NCBI GenBank assembly: GCA_016788945.1
Contig: JAEUSA010000305.1
Span: 1 to 11,069, forward strand
Length of the DNA: 11,069 bases
Source: Leptospiraceae bacterium
GTDB taxonomy: Bacteria; Spirochaetota; Leptospiria; Turneriellales; Turneriellaceae
Direction: 5' to 3'
Shown here piece after piece: positions 1 through 7,094 of this stretch. The position numbers and the translations under genes are program-made. Below the pieces are notes generated by a model. That model was not told the origin of the DNA. It did no database searches and saw only the letters and a list, made by a program, of their open reading frames with translations. Each line of letters starts with the position of its first letter. The stretch's first letter is position 1.

Positions 1-201
1 TGGTTTTTTGGCTTTTTGCCCGCAGCAATCGGCTGGGCATTGGCGCTCGTCTCGCTCGCGAGGCCCGTAAATAACCTGACCGCAGATGCGCTACGCCGGG
101 CCAGAACGGCAAACCTGATGATGCTGCTCGTCGTCAGCGGCGTCACCGTTGCGGGCTGGCTGGTGTTCTTCAGGCTGTGGGAAAATTTTCTCGCCGGTTA
201 A
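1..201 (+). CDS. C-terminal end of an unidentified integral membrane protein (5' truncated)
   Basis: The reading frame is open from base 1 and ends at TAA 199-201, leaving 66 residues of a protein that starts outside the window. Two hydrophobic stretches are visible, roughly residues 1-20 and 38-60. They are separated by a short polar, arginine-containing loop (ADALRRARTAN). The protein ends six residues after the second segment, in ENFLAG. This is the pattern of a polytopic or hairpin-anchored membrane protein. No family motif is recognisable in so short a tail, so no function is proposed. A TTG at 16 could be read as a start, but the frame is open upstream and the hydrophobic run begins before it, so truncation by the window edge is the simpler reading. 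Its stop overlaps the stop of the convergent TetR-type gene. Confidence 0.7.
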   Translation, partial: WFFGFLPAAIGWALALVSLARPVNNLTADALRRARTANLMMLLVVSGVTVAGWLVFFRLWENFLAG

Positions 202-968
202 CGAGCTTGCCGCGAGCGACGGTCGAACTTCGGATGTTCACCGCCCCTCAGCATGCGCGTGAGAAACACGATGCCCTCTTCGACCGGGTCGACCCCCTGC
301 GGGTAACGCATCATGCCATTGAGATCGAGTACGATAAGCCCATACATCCACGCCCACATCGTGCGCGCAATCGCAGGGTAACTTTCACGTGTATAGGGTA
401 TCTCTCCCGTGTCGACGCCGTGGCGTACGGTTTCGAGCAGAACCCGGTAAGACCGCGGCAAAGTCGGAAACGCCTTGCGGTAGAGCCTGCCACCGGCACC
501 CGTAAACATCAGCCTGTGGCGCTCCCGATTTTCGTTGGCAAACTTCCAGTAGGCGTGCGCGATCGCCGCCAGTTGCAGATACACGTCGGGTGATGAGGCG
601 CGCGCCGTTTGCAGTGCGCCGATGAGAGTCTGCTCGCCGCGCACGATCAGCTCGCGCATGATTTCTTCTTGGTTTTTGAAGTGCGCATAAGGGCTTGCCA
701 CCGAACACACAAGCTTCTCGGCGACGCGGCGCATGCTGAGCGCCTCGACCCCTTCGGTTACCATAATTTCTTCTGCGGCCTGTATGATTTCTTCGCGACT
801 CAACGAACCGCGCGCTCGGCGCGGTTTTCCCGTGGCGGTCTTTTTTTTGCGCCCACGCCGACCGGCAATGCGGCCTGCCCGCGCACGTACTTTTTCGGCA
901 TGTTCGAGAGCCTTTTTGTCGCGCAGCTGCTTGATGCGCAGAGCGCGTTCAACGGGGGTAATCTTCAT
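198..968 (-). CDS. TetR/AcrR-family transcriptional regulator with a long basic N-terminal tail
   Basis: The protein has 256 residues. A TetR-type helix-turn-helix lies at about residues 57-104: an EEIIQAAEEIM helix, then LSMRRVAEKL, then the recognition helix ending SPYAHFKNQEEI. The C-terminal half is a ligand-binding/dimerisation domain of the WHG type, judged by YWKFANENRERHRLMF around residue 140. TetR regulators are usually about 200 residues. The excess here is a tail of about 54 residues before the HTH with 21 Lys/Arg, including RKKK and RRAR. The ATG at 968 is preferred over a TTG at residue 56 because a GGGGGAGA purine run lies upstream of it. The gene starts 25 bases after the desaturase stop, so it is probably cotranscribed with it. 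Control of fatty-acid desaturation is therefore a reasonable inference, by analogy with TetR-family DesT beside desaturases in Pseudomonas. The ligand is unknown. Confidence 0.88.
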   Translation of the reverse strand: MKITPVERALRIKQLRDKKALEHAEKVRARAGRIAGRRGRKKKTATGKPRRARGSLSREEIIQAAEEIMVTEGVEALSMRRVAEKLVCSVASPYAHFKNQEEIMRELIVRGEQTLIGALQTARASSPDVYLQLAAIAHAYWKFANENRERHRLMFTGAGGRLYRKAFPTLPRSYRVLLETVRHGVDTGEIPYTRESYPAIARTMWAWMYGLIVLDLNGMMRYPQGVDPVEEGIVFLTRMLRGGEHPKFDRRSRQAR

Positions 969-986
969 GGGGGAAAGATCTCCCCC
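969..986 (-). promoter_or_regulatory. Inverted repeat covering the ribosome binding site of the TetR-type gene
   Basis: On the plus strand GGGGGA (969-974) and TCCCCC (981-986) are perfect complements separated by six bases. In the minus-strand mRNA the 5' arm is the only plausible Shine-Dalgarno sequence (GGGGGAGA), and the 3' arm ends directly at the ATG. Folding would hide the ribosome binding site. The dyad also contains the self-complementary AGATCT. Whether it is a translational hairpin, an operator or chance is not known. Confidence 0.4.
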
Positions 987-993
987 GTGAATA

Positions 994-1806
994 TTATGCA
1001 GCGGCGGCCCGCGTACGCCTGACCTTGACGGTGGTGGCGTCGCTGGTAACAGTAAGTTCTTTTTCTGCCGGTGTTTTTTTCAGCTCGATGATACGTAATG
1101 CGTGTAGCACTCGCATAATCTGGTATGTCGTGTCGAGTTCAAACCAGCGCTTCGCAAAATTCGGACGGTTGCCGAGCGCATGGTGGTTATTCTGGAACAG
1201 CTCGCCGCCGACCAGAAAGTCTACCGGCAATGAATTGCGCGACTCATCTTTAAGATGGTAGTTGCGATAACCATACATATGCCCGCCCCAGTTGACGAGA
1301 GCGCCGTGAATCGGGCCCATCAGCCAGTGCGCAGGCAAAAGTAGGTAAAGATACCACATACCTTCGGGTACAAAAGCCATGTAGAAAAAAGCGTAGAGTG
1401 AACCCGCAGCGATGCGGAAAATCCACGACTGACCGAGGTTGTCGAGCAGTGGCCATGAAGGGGTATTTTCCGAAAATACCTTCGGTGCACTCACTCTGCC
1501 ATAAGCATAGTTATCGTATTCGTGCTTCGTTTTCAGCATCATGTCGAAGAAATTTTTCGCATGGTGAGGGCTGTGCGGGTCTTTTTCGGTATCAGAAAAC
1601 TGGTGGTGCATGCGGTGCAAAATCGCATAACCGCGCGGGTTCAGGTACGACGGGCCCTGCGCCACGATGGTAAACAGATGCCAGAATTTCTCCCAGCCTT
1701 TTGACATGGTAAACATGCTATGCGAGGCATAGCGGTGCAGAAAGAAACTCTGCGCAAAAGCCGACGCAAGCCAATGGACGGCAAAAAAGATGAGGATTGT
1801 TGTCAT
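994..1806 (-). CDS. Acyl-CoA / fatty acid desaturase (delta-9 type, membrane di-iron)
   Basis: From the ATG at 1806 the product is 270 residues. It would introduce a cis double bond into acyl chains at the inner membrane, using a di-iron centre held by histidine boxes. Box 1, HRYASH (HX4H), is at residues 24-29. Box 2, HRMHH (HX2HH), is at 64-68. Further histidines follow in NWGGH (172-176) and FQNNHH (204-209). The last box has Gln where the classical HX2HH has its first His, a form I associate with bacterial members of this family. Hydrophobic spans lie around residues 2-22 and 125-165. The frame also extends to a TTG at 1845 (283 residues). I prefer 1806 because the family normally begins directly in the first membrane segment and neither start has a clear Shine-Dalgarno. 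It is first in a likely operon with the TetR-type gene. Confidence 0.9.
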   Translation of the reverse strand: MTTILIFFAVHWLASAFAQSFFLHRYASHSMFTMSKGWEKFWHLFTIVAQGPSYLNPRGYAILHRMHHQFSDTEKDPHSPHHAKNFFDMMLKTKHEYDNYAYGRVSAPKVFSENTPSWPLLDNLGQSWIFRIAAGSLYAFFYMAFVPEGMWYLYLLLPAHWLMGPIHGALVNWGGHMYGYRNYHLKDESRNSLPVDFLVGGELFQNNHHALGNRPNFAKRWFELDTTYQIMRVLHALRIIELKKTPAEKELTVTSDATTVKVRRTRAAAA

Positions 1807-1810
1807 AGTG

Positions 1811-1868
1811 TAGATAAGATGCAGAGCGGTAGGATTCGGTTGCAATTTTTAACAATGTTAGATAAGAT
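1811..1868. promoter_or_regulatory. Desaturase leader with a 10-base direct repeat and an 11-base palindrome
   Basis: TAGATAAGAT occurs twice on the plus strand, at 1811-1820 and 1859-1868, with starts 48 bases apart. Between them, TAACAATGTTA (1850-1860) is a perfect palindrome of 5-base arms around one base. It lies 44 bases upstream of the preferred desaturase ATG (1806). This is where an operator for the cotranscribed TetR-type protein would be expected. No promoter with good -35 and -10 boxes and correct spacing could be placed with confidence. Confidence 0.4.
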
Positions 1869-1887
1869 CGGCCAAACTCGCCGCAGA

Positions 1888-1900
1888 GGGGTGGCACCCC
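1888..1900. repeat. Short GC-rich inverted repeat just after the AraC-type gene
   Basis: GGGGTG (1888-1893) and CACCCC (1895-1900) are perfect complements around one base. The repeat begins three bases after the TAG stop (1904-1906) of the minus-strand AraC-type gene. In RNA it could form only a four-pair stem with a five-base loop, and no U-run follows in the transcript, so it is not a convincing intrinsic terminator. It could still pause transcription or separate the regulator from the desaturase operon. Confidence 0.3.
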
Positions 1901-1903
1901 ATG

Positions 1904-3037
1904 CTATTCCGTTCGGTAAATGGCCTGTTCACGATAGGCCGAAGGTGTCAGACCGGTAATTTCTTTAAATACCTTGTTGAATCCTGCTTTTGACTGAAAA
2001 CCGGCCATGAGCGCAATATCGAGCACAGTTTCGTCGGCCATCTGCGGGTCTTGCAGCAGCCGTTTTGCCTCTGCGACGCGATAAGAATTAATGAAATTAT
2101 AGAAATTGGTATTGCGTTCAATATTGATGACCATCGACAAGTGGTGCGCGGGAATACCCAGTTCCCGGGCAAGCGAGGCGAGAGTCACTTTGTCGTCGAG
2201 AAACGGTTTTTCTTCGGCTACATAGTTTTCAATCTTTTCGATGTAGCTGCGGCGTTCACTTTCTGACAAATTCTGTTTGCGGTATTTTTCATTATTGGTT
2301 TTCGGGGCGACGACAGTATCGGGTAAAGCGAACACCGCGGGCTTGCTGATAAAATAATACAAAATCACGTAGATCATCAGCATGGCGACAATGCCTTCAA
2401 CCGGGGTTACGGGTATTTTGAGATCGAAAATGGCGGAGACCATCACCGCACCGCCAAAGCTGACCAGCAAGCCGACGTTGAGCGCCAGCAGGGTCTTGAG
2501 CCAAGTCAGCTGGTCGCGATCGTTGCCGGCAAAGTTTTCTTTGTACGCAACTTCATAACGCCTGAGGTTTCTCACTGCAAGGATAACAAACAGCAATGAA
2601 TAGGCGACGCCTGCGAGCACCAATGCCCGGCTGTACGGCAATAGTACCCCGGCCTGCGCAAGAATTGTGTGCACCGACTGCATTTCGGGAAAACGATGGT
2701 GCAGCAGCGCATGCAGTGATAGCACCGCGGCGGGTGCAAGCAGAATCGCCGCCCAGAAAATCTTGGTCACACGGTGACCAAACAGAGCGGTCTCTGTATA
2801 GAGAAAAATGCACGAGCCATAAAGAAAACCGGCAGGAAACACCAAAAACGGCAGATAAATAATCAGTTCGCTCTGCAGATCAAAAAGCAAGCGAAGCGTT
2901 ATGACCAGCCCGAGAATTATAAGCAGAATAAGCAGATAGATTGTCCCCGGTGGACGACGGCGATCGATCAGCAGCACGACCGTGAGAAAAACCAGTACCG
3001 CGAGACTGATGACCGAAATAAACGGCGCAATCGTCAT
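1904..3037 (-). CDS. Membrane-anchored AraC-family transcriptional regulator
   Basis: The protein has 377 residues. The N-terminal part (about 4-232) is strongly hydrophobic with about seven predicted membrane segments, ending at YYFISKP. A charged linker (about 240-280) follows, then a C-terminal AraC DNA-binding domain. Its first HTH is VTLASLARELGIPAHHLSMVIN (284-305). The second is VLDIALMAGFQSKAGFNKVF (338-357), followed by the family signature KEITGLTPSAYR (358-369). Classical AraC proteins carry a soluble sensor domain. Membrane-bound versions of this layout are known from Bacteroidetes and Leptospira-type bacteria. The start ATG overlaps the stop of the upstream DISM-phosphatase gene by four bases (ATGA) and has no Shine-Dalgarno, which fits translational coupling. 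A shared signalling task with the upstream gene is inferred. The target genes are unknown. Confidence 0.9.
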   Translation of the reverse strand: MTIAPFISVISLAVLVFLTVVLLIDRRRPPGTIYLLILLIILGLVITLRLLFDLQSELIIYLPFLVFPAGFLYGSCIFLYTETALFGHRVTKIFWAAILLAPAAVLSLHALLHHRFPEMQSVHTILAQAGVLLPYSRALVLAGVAYSLLFVILAVRNLRRYEVAYKENFAGNDRDQLTWLKTLLALNVGLLVSFGGAVMVSAIFDLKIPVTPVEGIVAMLMIYVILYYFISKPAVFALPDTVVAPKTNNEKYRKQNLSESERRSYIEKIENYVAEEKPFLDDKVTLASLARELGIPAHHLSMVINIERNTNFYNFINSYRVAEAKRLLQDPQMADETVLDIALMAGFQSKAGFNKVFKEITGLTPSAYREQAIYRTE

Positions 3038-4950
3038 GCGGTGGTTTGTCCCGCAATCTTCATGACAACGAAGGCGATGTCATCGTCAAAACCCTCGACA
3101 CGTCCGCGACCGGCAAAAGCTTCAATTGTTGTCAGAAGCACTTCAGATATCTGCTGTGCGGATTTTTCTGCGTTCTGTTTGATGAGTTGCTCAACGCGTT
3201 CGAGACCGAATTGCTGACCGATACCGGCGCCCTGCTCGACAACGCCGTCGGTATAGAATAGTACAATGTCGTCAGCACCAAGCGTGGTATGCTCCAGCGA
3301 GTATTCACCCGTCGAACCGACGACGCCCAAAGGTTTACCGCGGGCCTTGCAGAGCGTACAACTCTTTGTTGCCGCGTGGTAGACTATTGCTGGCGGATGG
3401 CCGGCCGAGGCAATCGTCAGTTCACCGGAAGCCGGTGAAAAAAAAGCACTGCAGGCGGTGACGAACGCGCTGTCAGGCAACTCATCGACATTGCCGTTGA
3501 GACGCTTCAGCCTTGCCGCGGGAGTCCGGTATTCTTTACCTTCGGTGTCGAGCGACAGCTTCATTGTAGTGGCGATCATCGCTGCGGCAAGGCCATGGCC
3601 ACTGACATCGCCGATAAATACCGAAATGCCTCCCTCGGTTACCCGAATATCCATGAAGTCACCACCGACTTCGAGCATCGGGATATAGCGGTGCGCGATG
3701 TCGACACGCGGCGCATTGATCAATACCGGCGGAACAAGCGCCAACTGCATTTTGCGCGCAATCTCGAGTTCGCGTTTAACCTCTTTGAGTTTCAATGAAT
3801 CATCGCGCAACTGGTTATAGCGATCACCGAGCGCGAGAGAAAACAGCATCACCTCTGCCGCAGAAAAAATCTGCATCGCATAGGCCGTAAAAAAGGTATG
3901 CGGTAAAATACCGAGATTGCGTAGCAGCATGGATGCGATGCCCGTATAAAGCGCCCCCCAACCGAGCAGAAAGTAGCGCGCGCTCTTCTGGCCCTGCAAC
4001 AGCCGCACCACACCGCAGTAGGTAAGCCCGATAATTGAAATCAGGGTTGAGAACGTGGCAACCCGCATCGCAATATTATAAGGCGCCACAAACGCGGCAA
4101 TAATAGCGCCGACGAAAAGCAGCGCAAGGCCGCGACTCAGGTGGTTCAAATATCCGGACAGCTGATCGAGGCCGATAATCTTGCGCGTGAACAACACCGA
4201 AAAAATACCCGACAGCGAAATAAACAGCGGCGTGAGAAACGGCGGTACGGGTCTTTGCGCGGGAACTGCATACTCGGCGATATAACCATTGATGCTGAGG
4301 TGCAGCAACGTAAACGACAGCGCGTAGCAGACGTACCAAAAATATGACTGATCGCGTATGGATAAGAACAAAAACAGATTATAGCCCACCATGATGAACA
4401 TGATGCCGAAATACATGCCAAACGCGAATTGTGTGTCATGGTCGATCGCGGCGAAACTTTCCAGATCGCTGAGTTCGAGGTCAACGGTGACATTACCTTC
4501 GCTTTTGAACCGCAGGTAATACGTCCGCGACTCTTTTTCGGGCAGATTCAGCCTGAATATGAGGTCGCGGTGCGCAACTTCGCGGCTGCCAAAGGGCGAA
4601 AAACGCCCCAATGACCGCGACTGGTAAGCCCCATGTTGCTGTTCGTACAAGGTTACCGAATCGACAAGCGCACCAAGCCGCAGATACCAGACACGCTGCG
4701 GGCCCGTGTTGGTTATCGTGAGCCTCGTCCAGACTGCATCTTTCGTATAGCCGAAGTTCGCTGCTTTCTGGCGCTGCGCCAAAGGTACGAAAGGCCGCTT
4801 GCTGGCATCAACGACCGACAGCACACCGGTAGTATCACGGAAAAACTCGAGGTACGGTGCAAGATTATAGCTTCCTTTATCAATCCGCACTTGTGCTGAA
4901 ATAGGCAATGCGGTAAGAAAAAGCGCGCTGAGGTAAACTGACAATTTCAT
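3034..4950 (-). CDS. 7TM-DISM receptor fused to a SpoIIE/PP2C-type serine phosphatase
   Basis: The protein has 638 residues. A signal peptide (1-19, ending PISA) precedes an extracytoplasmic beta-rich sensor domain of the 7TMR-DISMED2 type (about 20-165, with VWTRLTITN and WYLRLG). The 7TM-DISM membrane block follows (about 175-375), then a short helical linker ([20 protein letters not shown], 383-402) that probably forms a coiled coil. The C-terminal PP2C/SpoIIE domain (about 403-632) keeps all the metal-binding acidic motifs: GGDF (Asp431), GDVSGHG (Asp448), FYTDG (Asp568) and FDDDI (622-624), plus ASAGHPP (514-520). It should therefore be an active Mn/Mg-dependent phosphoserine/threonine phosphatase. 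Such enzymes often act on anti-sigma-factor antagonists, but no such partner is present here. It is first in an operon with the membrane AraC-type gene and divergent from aroC. The coding region contains a U8 tract directly before a hairpin (see findings). Confidence 0.93.
   Translation of the reverse strand: MKLSVYLSALFLTALPISAQVRIDKGSYNLAPYLEFFRDTTGVLSVVDASKRPFVPLAQRQKAANFGYTKDAVWTRLTITNTGPQRVWYLRLGALVDSVTLYEQQHGAYQSRSLGRFSPFGSREVAHRDLIFRLNLPEKESRTYYLRFKSEGNVTVDLELSDLESFAAIDHDTQFAFGMYFGIMFIMVGYNLFLFLSIRDQSYFWYVCYALSFTLLHLSINGYIAEYAVPAQRPVPPFLTPLFISLSGIFSVLFTRKIIGLDQLSGYLNHLSRGLALLFVGAIIAAFVAPYNIAMRVATFSTLISIIGLTYCGVVRLLQGQKSARYFLLGWGALYTGIASMLLRNLGILPHTFFTAYAMQIFSAAEVMLFSLALGDRYNQLRDDSLKLKEVKRELEIARKMQLALVPPVLINAPRVDIAHRYIPMLEVGGDFMDIRVTEGGISVFIGDVSGHGLAAAMIATTMKLSLDTEGKEYRTPAARLKRLNGNVDELPDSAFVTACSAFFSPASGELTIASAGHPPAIVYHAATKSCTLCKARGKPLGVVGSTGEYSLEHTTLGADDIVLFYTDGVVEQGAGIGQQFGLERVEQLIKQNAEKSAQQISEVLLTTIEAFAGRGRVEGFDDDIAFVVMKIAGQTTA
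3421..3439. repeat. Perfect 8-bp inverted repeat with a 3-base loop inside the phosphatase domain
   Basis: TTCACCGG (3421-3428) and CCGGTGAA (3432-3439) are perfect complements around AAG, and the run of eight A (3438-3445) overlaps one edge. In the minus-strand mRNA the order is U8 and then the hairpin, the reverse of an intrinsic terminator. It lies within codons for FFSPASGEL. This is a strong potential mRNA hairpin of unknown function. Confidence 0.5.
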
Positions 4951-5049
4951 GGAAAACAGCGTCTTGCCTCTACCACCATGCAGAGGCGAGCGTCAATGCC
5001 AATATTCAGCTTCTGTTTTACAGCCTCTCTCTACTTGACAAACAAACCC

Positions 5050-6150
5050 ATGGGTAGCTCGTTCGGGCGGCTGTTTCGCGTCACAACCTATGGCGAATCG
5101 CATGGCGAAGCCTTAGGTTGTGTGATTGAAAACTGCCCTGCAGGGTTAACCCTGACCGAAGCGGACATACAGCCCGACATGGATCGCCGGCGCCCCGGTC
5201 AGAGCCGCATCACGACGCCGCGCGACGAGGCCGACCGCGTTAAAATTCTCTCAGGAACATTTGAAGGCAAAACCATCGGCGCACCGATTTCCATGGCGGT
5301 GTTCAACGAAAACGCGCGCGAAAAAGATTACAGCGATATCAAAGATATTTTTCGCCCGAGCCACGCCGACTATACTTACCATGCACGTTACGGCCACCGC
5401 GCGTGGCGCGGCGGCGGCAGATCTTCGGCGCGCGCCACGATAGGTATCGTCGCCGCCGGTGCAGTGGCAAAAAAAATTCTGCGCGAAAAAGCCGGCGTAG
5501 AAATTGTCGCCTACGTGTCACAGATCAAAGACCTGAAGTTCACGGGGGATGTCGATCTCGGAAAAATCACGGCCCTGCGTGAAGTGATTGAAGCGAACCC
5601 TGTGCGCACGCCCGACGCCGTGCTCGCAGAGAAAATGACGCGCCTCATTCAAGATACGCGCCAGGCTGGCGACTCGCTCGGTGGCATTGTTGAATGCGCC
5701 GCTGTCGGCGTGCCCGCCGGTTGGGGCGATCCCGTTTTTGACCGGCTCGACGCATTGATTGCACACGCGATGCTTGCGATACCTGCGACCAAGGGCATTG
5801 AAATCGGCAGCGGATTTAATGCGGTGTCAATGACCGGCAAAGAGCATAACGATATCTTTGAAATGCAGAACGGCAAGGTGACAACGCGCACCAACCATTC
5901 AGGCGGCATTCAAGGCGGCATCTCAAACGGCATGCCGATCACCTTTCGCACCGCGTTCAAGCCGACCGCAACGATCAGCCATGAACAACCTTCAGTCAAC
6001 GAGCGCGGTGAAAACGTGATGCTAAAAGTAAAAGGTCGCCACGACCCCTGCGTTCTGCCTCGCGCGGTGCCGATTGTCGAAGCGATGCTTGCGCTCGTGT
6101 TAGTTGACCAGTTTCTGATCGCGAAGACAGCACAATACGATTCGCTTTAG
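5050..6150 (+). CDS. aroC: Chorismate synthase
   Basis: This enzyme carries out the last step of the shikimate pathway. It removes phosphate from 5-enolpyruvylshikimate-3-phosphate to make chorismate, using reduced FMN, in the cytosol. From the ATG at 5050 the product has 366 residues, the usual family length. Conserved stretches are [19 protein letters not shown] near the N-terminus (GESHG at 15-19), [17 protein letters not shown] (46-62), RPSHADYTY (102-110), [10 protein letters not shown] (121-130), the glycine-rich [11 protein letters not shown], and [17 protein letters not shown] near the C-terminus. The frame extends to an ATG at 4978. The 24 extra residues ([12 protein letters not shown] onward) do not resemble the family, whose members start at M(G)SSFG or similar, so 5050 is preferred. 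No clear Shine-Dalgarno precedes it. It is divergent from the phosphatase operon and converges on the SH3 protein gene. Confidence 0.97.
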   Translation: MGSSFGRLFRVTTYGESHGEALGCVIENCPAGLTLTEADIQPDMDRRRPGQSRITTPRDEADRVKILSGTFEGKTIGAPISMAVFNENAREKDYSDIKDIFRPSHADYTYHARYGHRAWRGGGRSSARATIGIVAAGAVAKKILREKAGVEIVAYVSQIKDLKFTGDVDLGKITALREVIEANPVRTPDAVLAEKMTRLIQDTRQAGDSLGGIVECAAVGVPAGWGDPVFDRLDALIAHAMLAIPATKGIEIGSGFNAVSMTGKEHNDIFEMQNGKVTTRTNHSGGIQGGISNGMPITFRTAFKPTATISHEQPSVNERGENVMLKVKGRHDPCVLPRAVPIVEAMLALVLVDQFLIAKTAQYDSL

Positions 6151-6175
6151 TACCCTTGATTGCCAGAGCTGAGGG

Positions 6176-7000
6176 TTATTTCGGCAGATACGGCAAGCCG
6201 AAGTTGGTGCCCACTTTCCAACCGGGAGCACCTTTTTCAACAACAAACTCGCCCTTCTTGTTACGGTTCAGCACTATTTCATACTTTTTGCTGAATTTTT
6301 CTTGGTATTGAATCCGGGTCATTTTAGCAGGGCACGCGTTAGGTATTTTGCCCTTAACCGGGCAATATTTTTTGCAGTCAAATGGTTGTTCTTCTTCTAC
6401 GCGCGCAGAGCAATATTCTTCACAGCTGGTATAACAGTCTTTCGTTTCTGAAAATTCGAGTATAATTGCGTCATCGCGCACCGACCATTTGCCCATATCG
6501 GTCCATAAGAGCCCTTGGCAGCCCGGTGGACCGTCTTCGCGCGCTCGCGAATAGTTGTGATTGGCGTCGAGAATAAAATAGCTATTGCCACAAACTCCGG
6601 CACAGTCTTCGGGTGGTTTTTCGGCCGATCCGAAACAGATTTTGGCCAACTGGTCTGGTAGCGGACGATTGGTGTCGAGAGCGATCGGTTTGCCAGCGCT
6701 TAGAAATCCGCTGAAGGCATAACCAGTATAATTTTGCCAGCGCACCTTAAGCCATTGCCCGGTTATTTTTCCGATTTTTTCGCTGGTTCCTGAATTCTCG
6801 CTCAACTGCACCTCGGCGCCATCGGGTATTGTCAGAAGTTTTTCCCCTTTGGAAGATGCGCTCGAGCGCAGATTCAGCCCCGCTTTCGTGACCACCCAGT
6901 ATGAGATTGTGTCTTGCGCTTGGGCGCTCGCGCAGCAAAACAGCAGCGTGACAACCACCCACAGCCTGTACGTCAAAAGAACTTTCTTTATGTATGGCAT
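6176..7000 (-). CDS. Exported SH3-like domain protein with a cysteine-rich C-terminal region
   Basis: From the ATG at 7000 the product has 274 residues. A signal peptide (about 1-28: KK, then YRLWVVVTLLFCC, ending ASAQA) directs export. Residues about 33-101 form a bacterial SH3 (SH3b) domain, with TKAGLNLRSSAS, a GQWLKVRW strand and TGYAFSGFL. A second region (about 120-274) has beta-strand-like stretches (YFILDANHNY, GKWSVRDDAIILEF, KKYEIVLNRNKKGEFVVEKG) reminiscent of small lipocalin-like envelope domains. It is interrupted by a cysteine-rich insertion. The mature part has ten cysteines, at 122, 133, 137, 161, 189, 193, 197, 209, 213 and 223, several in CX3C spacing. An even count in an exported protein suggests disulphides. 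A longer frame from 7213 is rejected because it runs into the AEC gene and places the signal peptide internally. Binding to peptidoglycan or an envelope protein is an inference from the SH3 domain only. Confidence 0.85.
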   Translation of the reverse strand: MPYIKKVLLTYRLWVVVTLLFCCASAQAQDTISYWVVTKAGLNLRSSASSKGEKLLTIPDGAEVQLSENSGTSEKIGKITGQWLKVRWQNYTGYAFSGFLSAGKPIALDTNRPLPDQLAKICFGSAEKPPEDCAGVCGNSYFILDANHNYSRAREDGPPGCQGLLWTDMGKWSVRDDAIILEFSETKDCYTSCEEYCSARVEEEQPFDCKKYCPVKGKIPNACPAKMTRIQYQEKFSKKYEIVLNRNKKGEFVVEKGAPGWKVGTNFGLPYLPK

Positions 7001-7060
7001 AGTATGCGGTTTGGAAATTCTGCGTAGACAGGCAACTTTTTTGAAAACTGTGAATCTACC

Positions 7061-7092
7061 CAATTGATGCTGTGCGCGAGCGCACGCAATTG
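7061..7092. promoter_or_regulatory. Nested dyad upstream of the AEC permease start codon
   Basis: GTGCGC (7072-7077) and GCGCAC (7080-7085) form a perfect inverted repeat around GA. The hexamer CAATTG flanks it on both sides, at 7061-7066 and 7087-7092. The outer arms also pair with each other, giving a larger dyad that ends two bases before the ATG at 7095. It could be a regulator-binding site in this divergent region, or an mRNA hairpin covering the ribosome binding region, where no Shine-Dalgarno is visible. No strong -10/-35 pair was found. Confidence 0.45.
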
Positions 7093-7094
7093 AA

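Noticed and set aside
609..1022. 137-codon plus-strand reading frame across the TetR-type gene
   Set aside because: It is antisense to a gene with a clear HTH and reads across the desaturase-tetR junction. No domain or ribosome binding site supports it.
1807..1845. TTG start extending the desaturase by 13 residues
   Set aside because: It has no Shine-Dalgarno, and the extra residues precede the position where the family's first membrane segment normally begins. It remains possible.
5035..5040. TTGACA, a perfect -35 hexamer just before aroC
   Set aside because: It is only nine bases from the ATG, so transcription from it would start inside the gene, and no -10 box follows at the right spacing.
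4978..5049. 24-residue extension of chorismate synthase
   Set aside because: It does not resemble the family N-terminus, whereas the ATG at 5050 gives the expected [18 protein letters not shown] beginning.
6152..6176. ACCCT...AGGGT inverted repeat between aroC and the SH3 gene as a terminator
   Set aside because: Five pairs with a 15-base loop and no proper U-run on either strand is too weak to call.
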